From: Candidatus Planktophila dulcis
GTDB taxonomy: Bacteria > Actinomycetota > Actinomycetes > Nanopelagicales > Nanopelagicaceae
Direction of reading: 5' to 3'
DNA: 64,000 bases
NCBI RefSeq assembly: GCF_002288225.1
Contig: NZ_CP016777.1
Span: 930,001 to 994,000 of the forward strand
Below the pieces are notes generated by a model. The model saw only the letters and a program-made list of their open reading frames with translations, was not told where the DNA came from and did no database searches. Positions 55,636 through 64,000 of this stretch are shown piece after piece. The first letter of the stretch is position 1. Every line of letters starts with the position of its first letter. The position numbers and the translations under genes were made by a program.

Positions 55636-56504
55636 TACGAAGGATTTATCCCTGCAAAGAGATCCATCTCGTGTCCACGAGAATCCAATGGCTCAGACTT
55701 TTCTCCCTTTACAAGTGTGTAGTACTCATTGCCCCACACTTGAAGTCCTAAGTTGTTGGAGAGTGCAAAGAAGGGGCCATCAACCTCAATCTGCGTTGAG
55801 TGTGCTCGCATTGCATCCATCTTCTTCTCAACATAGGCATTGCCATCAACCATCGCATGAACGAAAGAGTCGTCCTTTGCGAAGGGAAGATCTTCAGCTT
55901 TCTCTGCTCCCATAAAATCAGAGCCAAGCTTCTTCATCGCATCGATTCCCTCTTGAATGACAGAGCGTGGCATGACATTCCAATAGATCTTTTCAATATT
56001 CCAGGACGATTTCTCAGATGCTCGCATGGCAACGCGGTGAGCTTGAATGTGATCTGGGTGCCCATAACCACCAATCTCGTCATATGTGATGAGTACGTGT
56101 GGCTTCACTTGATCAATAACCTTCACTAACTCACTTGATGCTTCCTCTAAGTCAGCCTGCCAGAAGACATCGGGGCGATTATTAGGTTCTGTTCCCATCA
56201 TCCCGCTATCACGATACATCTTTTCTCCTTCACCAAGGAAGCGATGGTCAGTTATGCCAAGTGCTTTCATTGCATCAGCTAGCTCGCCTACGCGATGTTC
56301 ACCTAGAGAATCGGTTTCGTGAGCAGCTAAATGAGCAAGATCCTTAACAAGAACTTCGCCTTCTTCACCACGCGTGCATGTCACCAATGTGACATCTGCG
56401 CCGAGTGCTGCGTACATCGCCATCGTGCTTCCATTATTAATCGTCTCATCATCAGGATGCGCATGAACGAGCAGCATGCGATAACCCTTATAGCTAGAGA
56501 GCAT
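55635..56504 (-). CDS. mshB: mycothiol biosynthesis deacetylase MshB
   Basis: Removes the acetyl group from GlcNAc-inositol in mycothiol synthesis; zinc enzyme of the LmbE family. 289 residues with HAHPDDE at 14-20, TCTRGEEGEV, YRDSGMMGTE and the zinc histidine in GYGHPDHIQAH. RDSGMAGT-like and EEGEV motifs favour MshB over the amidase Mca. ATG 56504 overlaps the moeZ stop by one base. The presence of mshB implies mycothiol as the main low-molecular thiol; mshA, mshC and mshD are not in the window. Confidence 0.9.
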   Translation of the reverse strand: MLSSYKGYRMLLVHAHPDDETINNGSTMAMYAALGADVTLVTCTRGEEGEVLVKDLAHLAAHETDSLGEHRVGELADAMKALGITDHRFLGEGEKMYRDSGMMGTEPNNRPDVFWQADLEEASSELVKVIDQVKPHVLITYDEIGGYGHPDHIQAHRVAMRASEKSSWNIEKIYWNVMPRSVIQEGIDAMKKLGSDFMGAEKAEDLPFAKDDSFVHAMVDGNAYVEKKMDAMRAHSTQIEVDGPFFALSNNLGLQVWGNEYYTLVKGEKSEPLDSRGHEMDLFAGINPS

Positions 56505-57685
56505 TAATAGACCGGCAAGGTTGTATCGATTTGCTTAGCCCATGCAATAACGCCACCAAAGACGTGGGATGCATCAGCAAAGCCTGCATTCTTCAAGATT
56601 GCTAAGCACTCAGCAGAGCGAACTCCACTCTTACAGTGAAGAACTATCGGCTTATCTTGTGGAAGTGATGCAAGAACACTGCCATCGATAAATCCTTGCT
56701 TAGGAATGAGATGCGCAGTTGGAATATTGACGATTTCATACTCACTGGGTTCACGAACATCGATGAGATAGAAATTATCCTTATTATCAATTTTAGCTTT
56801 GAGATCTTGCACAGTAATTGTCGAGCCAGAGCTAGCCTCTTGTGCTGCCTCTGAGAGTGTTCCGCAGAATGCTTCGTAATCAGGAAGCAGCGCAGTTTGT
56901 GTTGCATTCTCGCTACACAATGGGCAGTTAGGATCTTTGCGCACCTTAATCTTGCGAAATGTCATATCGAGTGCGTCATAGACCATCAATGAACCAATCA
57001 GTGGTTCACCAACTCCTGTCAGCACTTTGATTGCCTCTGTTGTCTGAATAGAACCGATGGTTGCGCAGAGAACTCCGAGCACTCCACCTTCGGCACAACT
57101 TGGAACCATTCCTGGAGGTGGTGGTTCTGGATAGAGACAGCGGTAGCAAGGACCGTACTCGGCCCAGAACACACTTGCCTGACCATCAAAGCGATAGATA
57201 GAGCCCCAGACATACGGCTTCTTCAGTAGCACGCATGCATCGTTAACTAAATAACGTGTAGCAAAGTTATCTGTTCCATCAACAATGATGTCGTACTGAG
57301 AAAAAATCTCCATCACATTGGAGTTATCAAGACGAGTCTCGTGAAGAATGACATTGACGTAAGGATTGATTTCGGCAATCTTCTCCTTGGCACTGAGGGC
57401 CTTGCTCTTTCCAATATCTGATTGGCCATGAATAATCTGGCGCTGCAAGTTAGATTCATCGACTGTATCGAATTCAACGATGCCCAATGTGCCAACGCCA
57501 GCTGCTGCAAGATACATAAGTGCAGGAGAGCCGAGTCCACCAGCGCCAACGCAGAGAACTTTTGCATTCATCAAACGTTGCTGACCCGCCATTGCTACAT
57601 CAGGGATGATCAAATGGCGGCTATAGCGGCGCACTTCATCAACGGTTAGCGCAGGTCCTGGCGTGACTAGAGGAGGCGTCTTCAT
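56504..57685 (-). CDS. moeZ: MoeZ: adenylyltransferase/sulfurtransferase for sulfur carriers
   Basis: 393 residues: an E1-like ThiF/MoeB domain (GAGGLGSPALMYLAAAG with ATP loop, CxxC pairs CYRC and CPLC for zinc) fused to a C-terminal rhodanese domain whose active Cys lies in LHCKSGVRS. MoeZ activates and thiocarboxylates MoaD-, CysO- and ThiS-type carriers. ATG 57685 was chosen because the family begins at a PGPALTVDEVRRYSRH-like strand; the longer frame overlaps tetR. Adjacent genes follow the Rv3206c region order. Confidence 0.93.
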   Translation of the reverse strand: MKTPPLVTPGPALTVDEVRRYSRHLIIPDVAMAGQQRLMNAKVLCVGAGGLGSPALMYLAAAGVGTLGIVEFDTVDESNLQRQIIHGQSDIGKSKALSAKEKIAEINPYVNVILHETRLDNSNVMEIFSQYDIIVDGTDNFATRYLVNDACVLLKKPYVWGSIYRFDGQASVFWAEYGPCYRCLYPEPPPPGMVPSCAEGGVLGVLCATIGSIQTTEAIKVLTGVGEPLIGSLMVYDALDMTFRKIKVRKDPNCPLCSENATQTALLPDYEAFCGTLSEAAQEASSGSTITVQDLKAKIDNKDNFYLIDVREPSEYEIVNIPTAHLIPKQGFIDGSVLASLPQDKPIVLHCKSGVRSAECLAILKNAGFADASHVFGGVIAWAKQIDTTLPVY

Positions 57686-57699
57686 GCAGGTAATTCTGC

Positions 57700-57731
57700 C
57701 GTACTGTGCCTTTCGTGGCGAATTCAGTACG
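57700..57731 (+). promoter_or_regulatory. inverted repeat in moeZ-tetR divergent promoter
   Basis: CGTACTG (57700-57706) and CAGTACG (57725-57731) form a perfect 7-bp inverted repeat with an 18-nt spacer. The right arm overlaps the TACGAT hexamer that sits 7 nt before the tetR ATG. It is a candidate operator for the TetR protein. Confidence 0.5.
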
Positions 57732-57740
57732 ATTCGCACA

Positions 57741-58376
57741 ATGACTACAGAATCAGCAACTGCAAACAATTCGCGTTCAGATAAGTCTCGCCTTCCTCGC
57801 GATGAAAGACGCGCAATTTTGCTCTCTGCTGCCCTCGAAGTTTTCACTGCGGCTGGGTATCACTCCGCAGCGATGGATGAGATTGCAGATCGAGCAAATG
57901 TCAGCAAGCCAGTTCTCTACCAACATTTCCCATCGAAGCTCGATCTCTACCTAGCCGTTCTCGATCTCCATATTGATTCACTGGTCTTTGAAATTCAGAA
58001 AGCAATTTCTTCAACGCCTGATAACGAGCGACGAGTGCATGTGACCATCGAGGCTTACTTCAACTTTATTGAGAACGAAGGAGAAGCATTCCGTCTGCTC
58101 TTTGAAAGCGACATGAGTGTTGAACCACAAGTGCGTGAACGTCTCAATCGAATGACATATGACTGTGCTGCGGCTGTGTCAGGTGTTATTTCAAATGACA
58201 CTGGCCTTCCCAAGGAAGCTGCAATGATGCTTGGAGTTGGGTTAATTGGTTATGTCCAGGTCACAGCTCGCCACTGGCTTGAGCGTGATAGCAAACTCAC
58301 GCGTCAGCAAGCTATGGATCTCGTTGAAAACCTCATGTGGCGAGGAATTTCTGGATTTCCCCGTACAGACTCTTAG
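57741..58376 (+). CDS. TetR-family transcriptional regulator
   Basis: 211 residues: helix-turn-helix near 30-70 (ILLSAALEVFTAAGYHSAAMDEIADRANVSKPVLYQHF is the standard TetR motif order), followed by an all-helical ligand domain. Positioned as Rv3208 between moeZ and the DUF3107 gene. ATG 57741 is supported by TACGAT 7 nt upstream; the longer frame would start inside moeZ. Ligand unknown; autoregulation and moeZ control are plausible because of the inverted repeat between them. Confidence 0.9.
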   Translation: MTTESATANNSRSDKSRLPRDERRAILLSAALEVFTAAGYHSAAMDEIADRANVSKPVLYQHFPSKLDLYLAVLDLHIDSLVFEIQKAISSTPDNERRVHVTIEAYFNFIENEGEAFRLLFESDMSVEPQVRERLNRMTYDCAAAVSGVISNDTGLPKEAAMMLGVGLIGYVQVTARHWLERDSKLTRQQAMDLVENLMWRGISGFPRTDS

Positions 58377-58392
58377 CGAATAAGATAGGCAC

Positions 58393-58644
58393 ATGAGTTC
58401 AAAGAAATCTGAAAAAGCAGCAAAAGTTCGTATCTCCATTATCAATGTTGGAAGTGAACTCTCTTTTGACTGCCCTTCAACTCCCGCTGAGATCAAGAGC
58501 GCAGTTACTGCAGCTCTGACAGCGCAGACACCACTTTCTCTTCAAGATGTACAGGGCCACGAGATCATCGTCCCTGCGGACAAGATTGGTTATGTCGAAA
58601 TCGGCGAGCCAGCTGAACGCCGCGTCGGTTTCGGCGTTGTGTAA
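58393..58644 (+). CDS. DUF3107 protein (TB9.4-like)
   Basis: 83 residues: KVRISIINVGSELSFDCPSTPAEI, an Ala/Leu helix and the C-terminal block HEIIVPADKIGYVEIGEPAERRVGFGVV, which is the DUF3107 signature (Rv3208A in mycobacteria). Predicted small beta-alpha cytoplasmic protein. Its stop abuts the helicase start, so both are translated from one mRNA. Function unknown. Confidence 0.9.
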   Translation: MSSKKSEKAAKVRISIINVGSELSFDCPSTPAEIKSAVTAALTAQTPLSLQDVQGHEIIVPADKIGYVEIGEPAERRVGFGVV

Positions 58645-60006
58645 GTGAGCCTGACTTTCGCAGATCTTCCTCTTCGCAAGGAAACAATTGATGCTCTCCA
58701 CGAGCATGGCTTCACATCCCCCTTTCCTATTCAAGAGATGGTGATGCCTATTGCACTCGCTGATGGCGATGTCATTGGTCAGGCAAAGACAGGAACAGGT
58801 AAGACTCTCGCATTCGGAATTCCCGTTATTGAACGTGTTATCGCACCTAATGATGCAGATTGGGCCCAGCTTCCTAATCAAGGAAAACCTCAAGTACTCA
58901 TCGTTGTTCCAACACGCGAACTCTGCGTTCAGGTCACCAAAGATGTTGAAGAGCTCTCATTTAACCGCGGCATCCGCACACTCGCTGTTTACGGTGGACG
59001 CGCATTTGAACCACAGATTGAGGCGCTTAACAACGGTGTTGAAATCGTTGTTGGAACACCAGGACGCCTTCTTGATCTCTATCGCCAAGGACAATTGACG
59101 CTCAAGTTTGTCTCTCGTGTTGTTCTTGATGAAGCAGATGAGATGCTCGACCTTGGCTTCTTACCCGATGTTGAAAAGATCTTTACAAGCACTCCAGCTC
59201 GCCAGCAAACAATGCTCTTCTCGGCAACAATGCCTGGCGACATCATTGCTCTCGCTCGCCGCTTCATGAATCAGCCAGTACATATTCGTACGCAAGATAA
59301 TGAAGATGAAGGCGCAGTTGTCTCGCGCATTGAACAGCATGTTATTCGCGCACATGCCATGGATAAGATTGAAATGCTTGCTCGTATTCTTCAAGCAGAT
59401 GGACGCGGACCAACAATCGTCTTCTGCCGCACCAAGCGCACAGCACAAAAGACTTCAGATGATCTCTTTGAGCGTGGATTCCGTGCAGCAACCATCCATG
59501 GCGATCTTGGACAATCTGCCCGTGAAAAGGCACTTAATGACTTTAAAGCCGGCAAATCAGATGTTCTGATCGCAACTGATGTTGCAGCTCGCGGAATTGA
59601 TATCGATGGCATCACCCACGTCATCAACTACCAATGCCCTGAGGATGAGAAGACCTACGTTCACCGCATTGGTCGTACTGCTCGTGCGGGAGCAGCTGGA
59701 ATAGCTGTGACCTTTGTCGATTGGGATGACCTTGCACGCTGGAAGATGATTGACACAGCACTAGTGCTGGGATTACCAGAACCAGTTGAAACGTATTCAT
59801 CATCTGAGCATCTCTTTGAAATGCTCAATATTCCTGCAGGATCTTCAGGGCGTATGACAAAGAAGAGCGCTGCTGCGGTTGATAAACCAAAGAGTGATCG
59901 CCCTAAGAGTGATCGTCCAAGAAGTGAGAAGGCAGTTGAGCCAAAGAAGCCGGCAGCCGATCGCATCAAGCGCGAACGCACACGTACCAAGCGAATTTCT
60001 GAGTAA
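58645..60006 (+). CDS. rhlE: DEAD-box RNA helicase (RhlE-like)
   Basis: 453 residues: Q motif FTSPFPIQEMVMP, Walker A AKTGTGKT, PTRELCVQ, GTPGR, DEAD in VLDEADEMLD, SAT, then IVFCRTKR, ATDVAARGID and HRIGRTARAG. The C-terminal ~60 residues are basic and Ser/Pro/Lys-rich, likely RNA-binding and disordered (KPKSDRPKSDRPRSEKA). Likely role: unwinding structured RNA in ribosome assembly or mRNA decay. The GTG start follows the DUF3107 stop without a gap. End touches convergent marC. Confidence 0.94.
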   Translation: MSLTFADLPLRKETIDALHEHGFTSPFPIQEMVMPIALADGDVIGQAKTGTGKTLAFGIPVIERVIAPNDADWAQLPNQGKPQVLIVVPTRELCVQVTKDVEELSFNRGIRTLAVYGGRAFEPQIEALNNGVEIVVGTPGRLLDLYRQGQLTLKFVSRVVLDEADEMLDLGFLPDVEKIFTSTPARQQTMLFSATMPGDIIALARRFMNQPVHIRTQDNEDEGAVVSRIEQHVIRAHAMDKIEMLARILQADGRGPTIVFCRTKRTAQKTSDDLFERGFRAATIHGDLGQSAREKALNDFKAGKSDVLIATDVAARGIDIDGITHVINYQCPEDEKTYVHRIGRTARAGAAGIAVTFVDWDDLARWKMIDTALVLGLPEPVETYSSSEHLFEMLNIPAGSSGRMTKKSAAAVDKPKSDRPKSDRPRSEKAVEPKKPAADRIKRERTRTKRISE

Positions 60007-60618
60007 TTAACTCGCAGCAAATGCCTTAATTGCATTTGCCAACATCTGAACAGCAATAGCTGCAAGTAAGAGACCTGCAATACTTGCAAGAAGTGTGACA
60101 CCTGAATCCTTAATGAGACCAACGATTTTTGTCGATGCCATCAGTACAGTTCCGATAATCAGGTGCACGGCCAAAATGGCAATTACCAAACCAAGAATCT
60201 GAGCATTGGTATCTGCCTTCTGCACATAAATCATGGTTGCAACAATCGCACCAGGACCTGCAAGAAGTGGTGTTCCCAGTGGGACCATCCCAATGTTATC
60301 GCTGGCATTTTCTGTGCCAGTGTTTTTGTTGCCAGTTAGTAGCTGCAGAGCAACATAGAGAAGGAGTAATCCACCTGCTGCTTGTAGTGCTTCAATCGAA
60401 ACATTCATGTAATCAAGAATGAAGCGACCAAAGAGAGCAAAGCTTGCAATAACAAAGAGTGAAACACCTGCAGCCTGCCAGGCAAGACGCACGCGCTCAC
60501 GAGGAGACTTATCACCAACGAGTCCCAAGAAAATTGGTGTGGCACCCGGTGGATCCATAATGACAAAGAGGGTCACGAAGGCTTGGGTGGCAAAGGTAAC
60601 TGCTCCGAGTGAATTCAT
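60007..60618 (-). CDS. MarC-family integral membrane protein
   Basis: 203 residues with six membrane helices; FVTLFVIMDPPGATPIFLGL and PLGTPLLAGPGAIVATMI repeats are the two family hallmarks. MarC proteins (UPF0056) were named for the E. coli mar locus but their substrate is unknown. ATG overlaps the PHP gene stop by 4 nt. Third gene of EamA, PHP, MarC. Confidence 0.88.
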   Translation of the reverse strand: MNSLGAVTFATQAFVTLFVIMDPPGATPIFLGLVGDKSPRERVRLAWQAAGVSLFVIASFALFGRFILDYMNVSIEALQAAGGLLLLYVALQLLTGNKNTGTENASDNIGMVPLGTPLLAGPGAIVATMIYVQKADTNAQILGLVIAILAVHLIIGTVLMASTKIVGLIKDSGVTLLASIAGLLLAAIAVQMLANAIKAFAAS

Positions 60619-61460
60619 TTCTTAACAACCCTTCGCGCATCTGCAAGTGACTCTAATTGTTCCCATTGTGCCTGATGAGTTGTGTTTTCTGCTAACCCAT
60701 TAAGTTTGCCTGTGCCGTGATAATCACTTGAGCCTGTAATAACAAGATTTAACTCTTGAGCAATGGCAGTCAAGGTGCTTTGTTCGTCAGCGCTCTGATC
60801 TCGGTGATGCACTTCTATTCCATTAAGCCCTGCTGCGACTAAATCAGTAAATGTTGATGCAGTGATGATCTGGCCACGGCGAGATGCAAAAGGGTGAGCA
60901 ATGACTGCTACTCCCCCAGCTTTTCGAATTACTTCAATCGCATCAACGGGTGTGGGCGCAGCATGGGTGACATAGTATTTCGATTCATTATTGAGCAGAT
61001 CTAAGAAAGCTTCATCACGTGTTGCTACTACTCCATTTGCCACAAGTGCATCAGCTAAATGAGGACGTCCCACTGTGGCACCTTCTGGCGTTGCTCGATA
61101 GACATCATCGAGTGAGATGTTAATTCCATCTGCGCTCATGAGTTCAACCATCTTGCGCATACGTGGCACACGAGTATCGCGTGAATCCGACAGCATTTGC
61201 TGCATCTCACTGTTCTTACCATCAAAGAGAAGGCCGAGCATATGAACACTGATGCCATCTGTTGTTAAACACGAAATTTCTGCACCGAGTACGAGTTCGA
61301 TTTGCGGCTGAATAGCAGAGACTGCTTCCTCCCATCCAGCAGTTGAATCATGATCGGTGATGGCAAGTGTTGTGATTCCTGCAGCTAACGCCTTCTTCAC
61401 GAGTGCAAAAGGAGCATCCGTTCCATCGCTACAGGTTGTATGAGTGTGAAGGTCAATCAT
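60615..61460 (-). CDS. PHP-domain phosphoesterase (RNase AM / YciV type)
   Basis: 281 residues: metal ligands in IDLHTHTTCSDGTD at the N-terminus, ITDHDS, GAEIS, then GVAVIAHPFA and SSDYHG. The full PHP metal set is present. Characterised relatives remove 5' nucleotides from short RNAs or hydrolyse 3',5'-nucleoside bisphosphates. ATG overlaps the EamA transporter stop by 4 nt and marC overlaps its stop, so the three genes are one operon. Confidence 0.87.
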   Translation of the reverse strand: MIDLHTHTTCSDGTDAPFALVKKALAAGITTLAITDHDSTAGWEEAVSAIQPQIELVLGAEISCLTTDGISVHMLGLLFDGKNSEMQQMLSDSRDTRVPRMRKMVELMSADGINISLDDVYRATPEGATVGRPHLADALVANGVVATRDEAFLDLLNNESKYYVTHAAPTPVDAIEVIRKAGGVAVIAHPFASRRGQIITASTFTDLVAAGLNGIEVHHRDQSADEQSTLTAIAQELNLVITGSSDYHGTGKLNGLAENTTHQAQWEQLESLADARRVVKK

Positions 61461-62368
61461 TGTTCTGTCATCACACTTTCTGGTCGAGTACGCAAGACAA
61501 CAAGTATGCATCCAAGAAGAATAAGAATCACGCCAGGAATAATAGACAGGGTTGGTTGCTTACCAATATCAAAAACCAACGACACAATCGCTGCGACAGG
61601 AACTTCAAAGAAGACAATCATGGAAACTACTGCAGGTGACACGCGCTTTAAGGTCATGTTAAACATTGTGTGACCCAGAATTTGAGCCCCGATGATGAGT
61701 CCGAGCAAGATCCACCATTCGCGTAGAGCGAAGCCGACAATGTCATATCCGGATAAGAGTGCCATGGGAAGTGCCGTCATTGCGCAGACAAAATAACAAA
61801 TAGTCGTATAGGACGTGGTTGCAAGCGTTTGCTGAGCACGTGAACCAATCAACATGTAAGCGGCAGCAAGCGCTCCTGAAATCAACGCTGCAAGGTCTCC
61901 AAGAAATGATCTGCGGTCGAGTTGAAGGTCGATACCTGTTACAACAAGTACTCCAGTGAAACTGATGAGCATTCCAAGCCAGGCTTTCGTTGGAATATGT
62001 CCACCAGTAAGTTTGACGAAGAATGCAGCAAAGATTGGTTGCGTTGCAACGATTGCAGTTCCAGCAGTCACGCTCGTCATGCGCATCGAGAGGAAGAATC
62101 CAACAAAGTGAACTGCAAGCACGATGCCAGCTAATACCGCCCACTTCACACCAGTGCGATCTAATTTATGGCGAAGAGCGAATGGAAGAGTCATGAGAGA
62201 GCCGCCGAGATTGCGCCAGAAAATTAAGGTCGGAACAGGCATGGCGCTCAAGGCGATGAGAGGGCCAGATGAGCCAATTCCAAATATGCCAATAATCAGG
62301 CGAATGAGGTCAGGTCGTGCGGGCAGCTCAGTGTGATTATGAACTGTTGCTTTCTGGGCCTCGGACAT
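61457..62368 (-). CDS. EamA-family drug/metabolite transporter
   Basis: 303 residues with about ten membrane helices in two EamA repeats (IFWRNLGGSLMTLPFAL in the first half; AAYMLIGSRAQQTLATTSYTT and VVSMIVFFEVPVAAI in the second). Substrate cannot be assigned. ATG 62368 has TAGGTT 6 nt upstream and no ribosome site (leaderless pattern), so it starts the EamA-PHP-MarC operon. Divergent from the MgtE-N/CBS gene. Confidence 0.87.
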   Translation of the reverse strand: MSEAQKATVHNHTELPARPDLIRLIIGIFGIGSSGPLIALSAMPVPTLIFWRNLGGSLMTLPFALRHKLDRTGVKWAVLAGIVLAVHFVGFFLSMRMTSVTAGTAIVATQPIFAAFFVKLTGGHIPTKAWLGMLISFTGVLVVTGIDLQLDRRSFLGDLAALISGALAAAYMLIGSRAQQTLATTSYTTICYFVCAMTALPMALLSGYDIVGFALREWWILLGLIIGAQILGHTMFNMTLKRVSPAVVSMIVFFEVPVAAIVSLVFDIGKQPTLSIIPGVILILLGCILVVLRTRPESVMTEQ

Positions 62369-62409
62369 AAGGCAAACCTAGTCGATACCTCAACGGTTAC
62401 TCTTATCCC

Positions 62410-63711
62410 ATGAGCGGAAATAACATCAATCGCATATTTCTCGCCCGTCTTGCTGGAACTGCTGTCTTTGACCCAAATGGGGATCCTGTTGGCAAGGTGC
62501 GCGATGCTGTCGCGACCCTTCGTTCCAATAACCAATCACCACGCGTACTTGGTTTAGTTGTTGAAGTTCCTCTACGCCGTCGAGTCTTTGTTCCTATTAC
62601 TCGAGTTACCTCTATTGAATCTGGCTCCGTTGTCATTACAGGGTTGCTCAACATGCGCCGCTTTGAAACTCGCACTGGTGAGATGTTGGTCCTTGGAGAT
62701 TTACTTGACCGCACTATTTCACTGACTGAAAATAGTGAAGATGTTCTTGTCGAAGATATGGGCATGGAGCAGAACCGCACTGGTGATTGGCTCATCACTC
62801 GCGTTCACATCATGCGCAAAGGACGTGGGCTACGCCGCAAGGGTGCAACATCAACTGTCGCGTGGGAAGAAGTCACTGGCTTTACTCAACACGAAACTAA
62901 TCAAGGTGTGTCAAACCTTCTCGCAACGCTCAGCAACCTGCGCGCTGCTGACTTAGCTGCAGTGATTCAAGATTTGGCGCCTAAGCGTCGCGTTGAAGTA
63001 GCGCGCGCACTCGATGACGAACGTCTTGCAGATGTTCTTGAAGAGATGGATGAGTCCGAGCGCGTTGCACTGATGGCAGAACTTGAAGGCGAACGTGCTG
63101 CAGATATTCTTGAAGAGATGGATCCAGATGATGCAGCTGACTTGCTGCGCGAAATTGGCGAAGAGCGTGCTCAAGAATTGATCGGGTTGATGGATCCTGA
63201 AGATGCTGAAGATGTTCTGCGCTTGATGACATATGAAGATTACTCAGCAGGCGGAATGATGACGACTGAGCCAATTGTGATGTCCGCTGATTACACAGTT
63301 GCAGATGCACTCGCTGCTGTTCGACAGAGCGAAATATCTCCAGCACTTGCATCCCAAGTTTTTATCGCTCGCCAGCCACTAGAGACTCCTACGGGTCGCT
63401 TCATTGGAATGGTGCATTACCAGCGCCTCCTACGTGAACCACCTTCAACACTTCTAGGCTCAATCGTCGATACCAATACGCAGGGCGTTAATCCCGATGC
63501 ATCCTTGCATGCTGTTTCGTCATACTTAGCTAGTTATAACTTGCTCTCACTGCCTGTTATCGATGCCAATGATCGCCTACTCGGTGCAGTCACTGTCGAT
63601 GACGTGCTCGATCACTTGTTGCCTACCAACTGGCGTCACGATCACAGAGATTCAGCAGCTGCTACAGCTGCTCTTGAAAGTATTGACACTAATTTCACCG
63701 AGGAGGTGTAA
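62410..63711 (+). CDS. PRC-barrel/MgtE-N/CBS cytoplasmic protein
   Basis: 433 residues. Residues about 8-150 show PRC-barrel-like pairs (VFDPNGDPVGKVRDAV and the VRVTSIESGSVVITG-type strands); 170-280 is the MgtE intracellular N domain, a superhelix of acidic repeats (RLADVLEEMDESERVALMAEL, RAADILEEMDPDDAADLL, DAEDVLRLMTYEDYSAGGMMTTE); 285-405 is a CBS pair. The MgtE membrane channel is absent, so it is a soluble sensor-like relative. A DUF1003 membrane protein follows 2 nt later, as in Rv1232c-like loci. TACTCT is 6 nt before the ATG. Confidence 0.87.
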   Translation: MSGNNINRIFLARLAGTAVFDPNGDPVGKVRDAVATLRSNNQSPRVLGLVVEVPLRRRVFVPITRVTSIESGSVVITGLLNMRRFETRTGEMLVLGDLLDRTISLTENSEDVLVEDMGMEQNRTGDWLITRVHIMRKGRGLRRKGATSTVAWEEVTGFTQHETNQGVSNLLATLSNLRAADLAAVIQDLAPKRRVEVARALDDERLADVLEEMDESERVALMAELEGERAADILEEMDPDDAADLLREIGEERAQELIGLMDPEDAEDVLRLMTYEDYSAGGMMTTEPIVMSADYTVADALAAVRQSEISPALASQVFIARQPLETPTGRFIGMVHYQRLLREPPSTLLGSIVDTNTQGVNPDASLHAVSSYLASYNLLSLPVIDANDRLLGAVTVDDVLDHLLPTNWRHDHRDSAAATAALESIDTNFTEEV

Positions 63712-63713
63712 CG

Positions 63714-64000
63714 ATGGCACGCAACTTTGGTTTGGATACACCGCGCGAGACTCGTCGTTCGCTTCGCGGAAATATTGACCCTGAGACTTTTGGTCGCCTC
63801 TCAGAACGTTTTGCACGTTTCTTAGGCACCGCTCGCTTCTTGGTCTATATGACAGCCTTTGTTCTCACATGGGTTCTCTGGAACACATTGGCACCGCGAG
63901 ATATTCGCTTTGATAATTATCCATTTATCTTCTTGACGTTGATTCTTTCACTTCAAGCATCGTATGCAGCTCCATTGATTTTGCTTGCCCAAAATCGCCA
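63714..64000 (+). CDS. DUF1003 membrane protein (partial)
   Basis: The first 95 codons are visible before the right edge. FGRLSERFARFLGTARFLVYMT followed by VLTWVLWNTLAP, RFDNYPFIFLTLILSLQASYAAPLILLAQNR shows the DUF1003 pattern, with two membrane helices. GAGGAGGT 5-6 nt before the ATG gives a strong ribosome site. Co-transcribed with the MgtE-N/CBS protein; the pairing suggests a two-part membrane/cytoplasm unit responding to divalent metal, which is inference. Confidence 0.87.
   Translation, partial: MARNFGLDTPRETRRSLRGNIDPETFGRLSERFARFLGTARFLVYMTAFVLTWVLWNTLAPRDIRFDNYPFIFLTLILSLQASYAAPLILLAQNR

Noticed and set aside
57686-57847. Longer moeZ reading frame starting at 57847
   Set aside because: It would overlap the tetR coding start; the conserved domain begins after 57685.

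Overview
The window reads as a chromosomal segment of a small-genome, moderately low-GC actinobacterium, most likely a planktonic freshwater lineage such as Candidatus Planktophila/Nanopelagicus (acI). The class call rests on content: two WhiB regulators, MtrA-MtrB, PdtaS, the mycothiol gene mshB, a group II truncated haemoglobin, MoeZ, and small actinobacterial families (DUF3107, DUF3499, DUF5719, DUF6912, Rv3235-like). The lineage guess comes from the visibly modest GC, very tight packing (many 1-4 nt start/stop overlaps, touching convergent stops, no gene-free stretch over 300 bases) and the absence of mobile elements, prophage or CRISPR. It is an inference.

Layout. 1-2900: clpP (partial) and tig, tRNA-Pro, tRNA-Gly and a secreted collagen-like protein. 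3100-12700: a second exported protein, rpiB, trmB, pepN, an HNH protein with a small membrane partner, a short MscS-like channel, then the operon ettA-thioesterase-MFS-glbO. 12770-17200: tRNA-Arg and the phosphate uptake cluster pstC-pstA-pstB-pstS, with PHO-box-like 11-nt repeats before both pstC and pstS. 17240-23500: orn, tRNA-His, ppa, a divergent SHMT-family enzyme, a secreted DUF1524 nuclease, tRNA-Lys, a TRIC-type channel, a GH13 glucosidase and an FKBP isomerase. 23500-33030: argG, a methyltransferase, a sensor/regulator pair facing a small exported protein, a short HPF, small membrane proteins, two sulfur-amino-acid PLP enzymes, alkA, msrA and tRNA-Arg. 33160-46450: whiB1, the operon SAF-CpaE-like-DUF6912-pdtaS, an Rv3235-like gene, secA, comF-like, mtrB, mtrA, ahcY, manB, DUF3499. 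46480-53650: DUF5719, a giant glycosyltransferase, whiB2, a sugar-1-phosphate nucleotidyltransferase, dapC, fdxA. 53700-64000: a cysteinyl-tRNA synthetase with an unusual N-terminal domain, mshB, moeZ, tetR, DUF3107, a DEAD-box helicase, marC, a PHP phosphoesterase, an EamA transporter, an MgtE-N/CBS protein and a partial DUF1003 gene.

How it works together. Much of the gene order (whiB1-pdtaS; secA-comF-mtrB-mtrA-ahcY-manB-DUF3499; whiB2; moeZ-tetR-DUF3107-rhlE; dapC-fdxA-mshB) is recognisable from mycobacteria and streptomycetes, so this is mostly core backbone. Envelope control (MtrAB, WhiB2), sugar activation (ManB and the nucleotidyltransferase) and the large glycosyltransferase form an envelope-building block. 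PstSCAB handles phosphate. The less ordinary parts are the PHO-box arrangement, a likely ATT-initiated secreted FKBP, the CysS fusion, the SAF/CpaE-like/PdtaS operon, the collagen-like exported pair and a widespread leaderless-promoter pattern in which a TANNNT hexamer sits 6-8 nt before the start codon.
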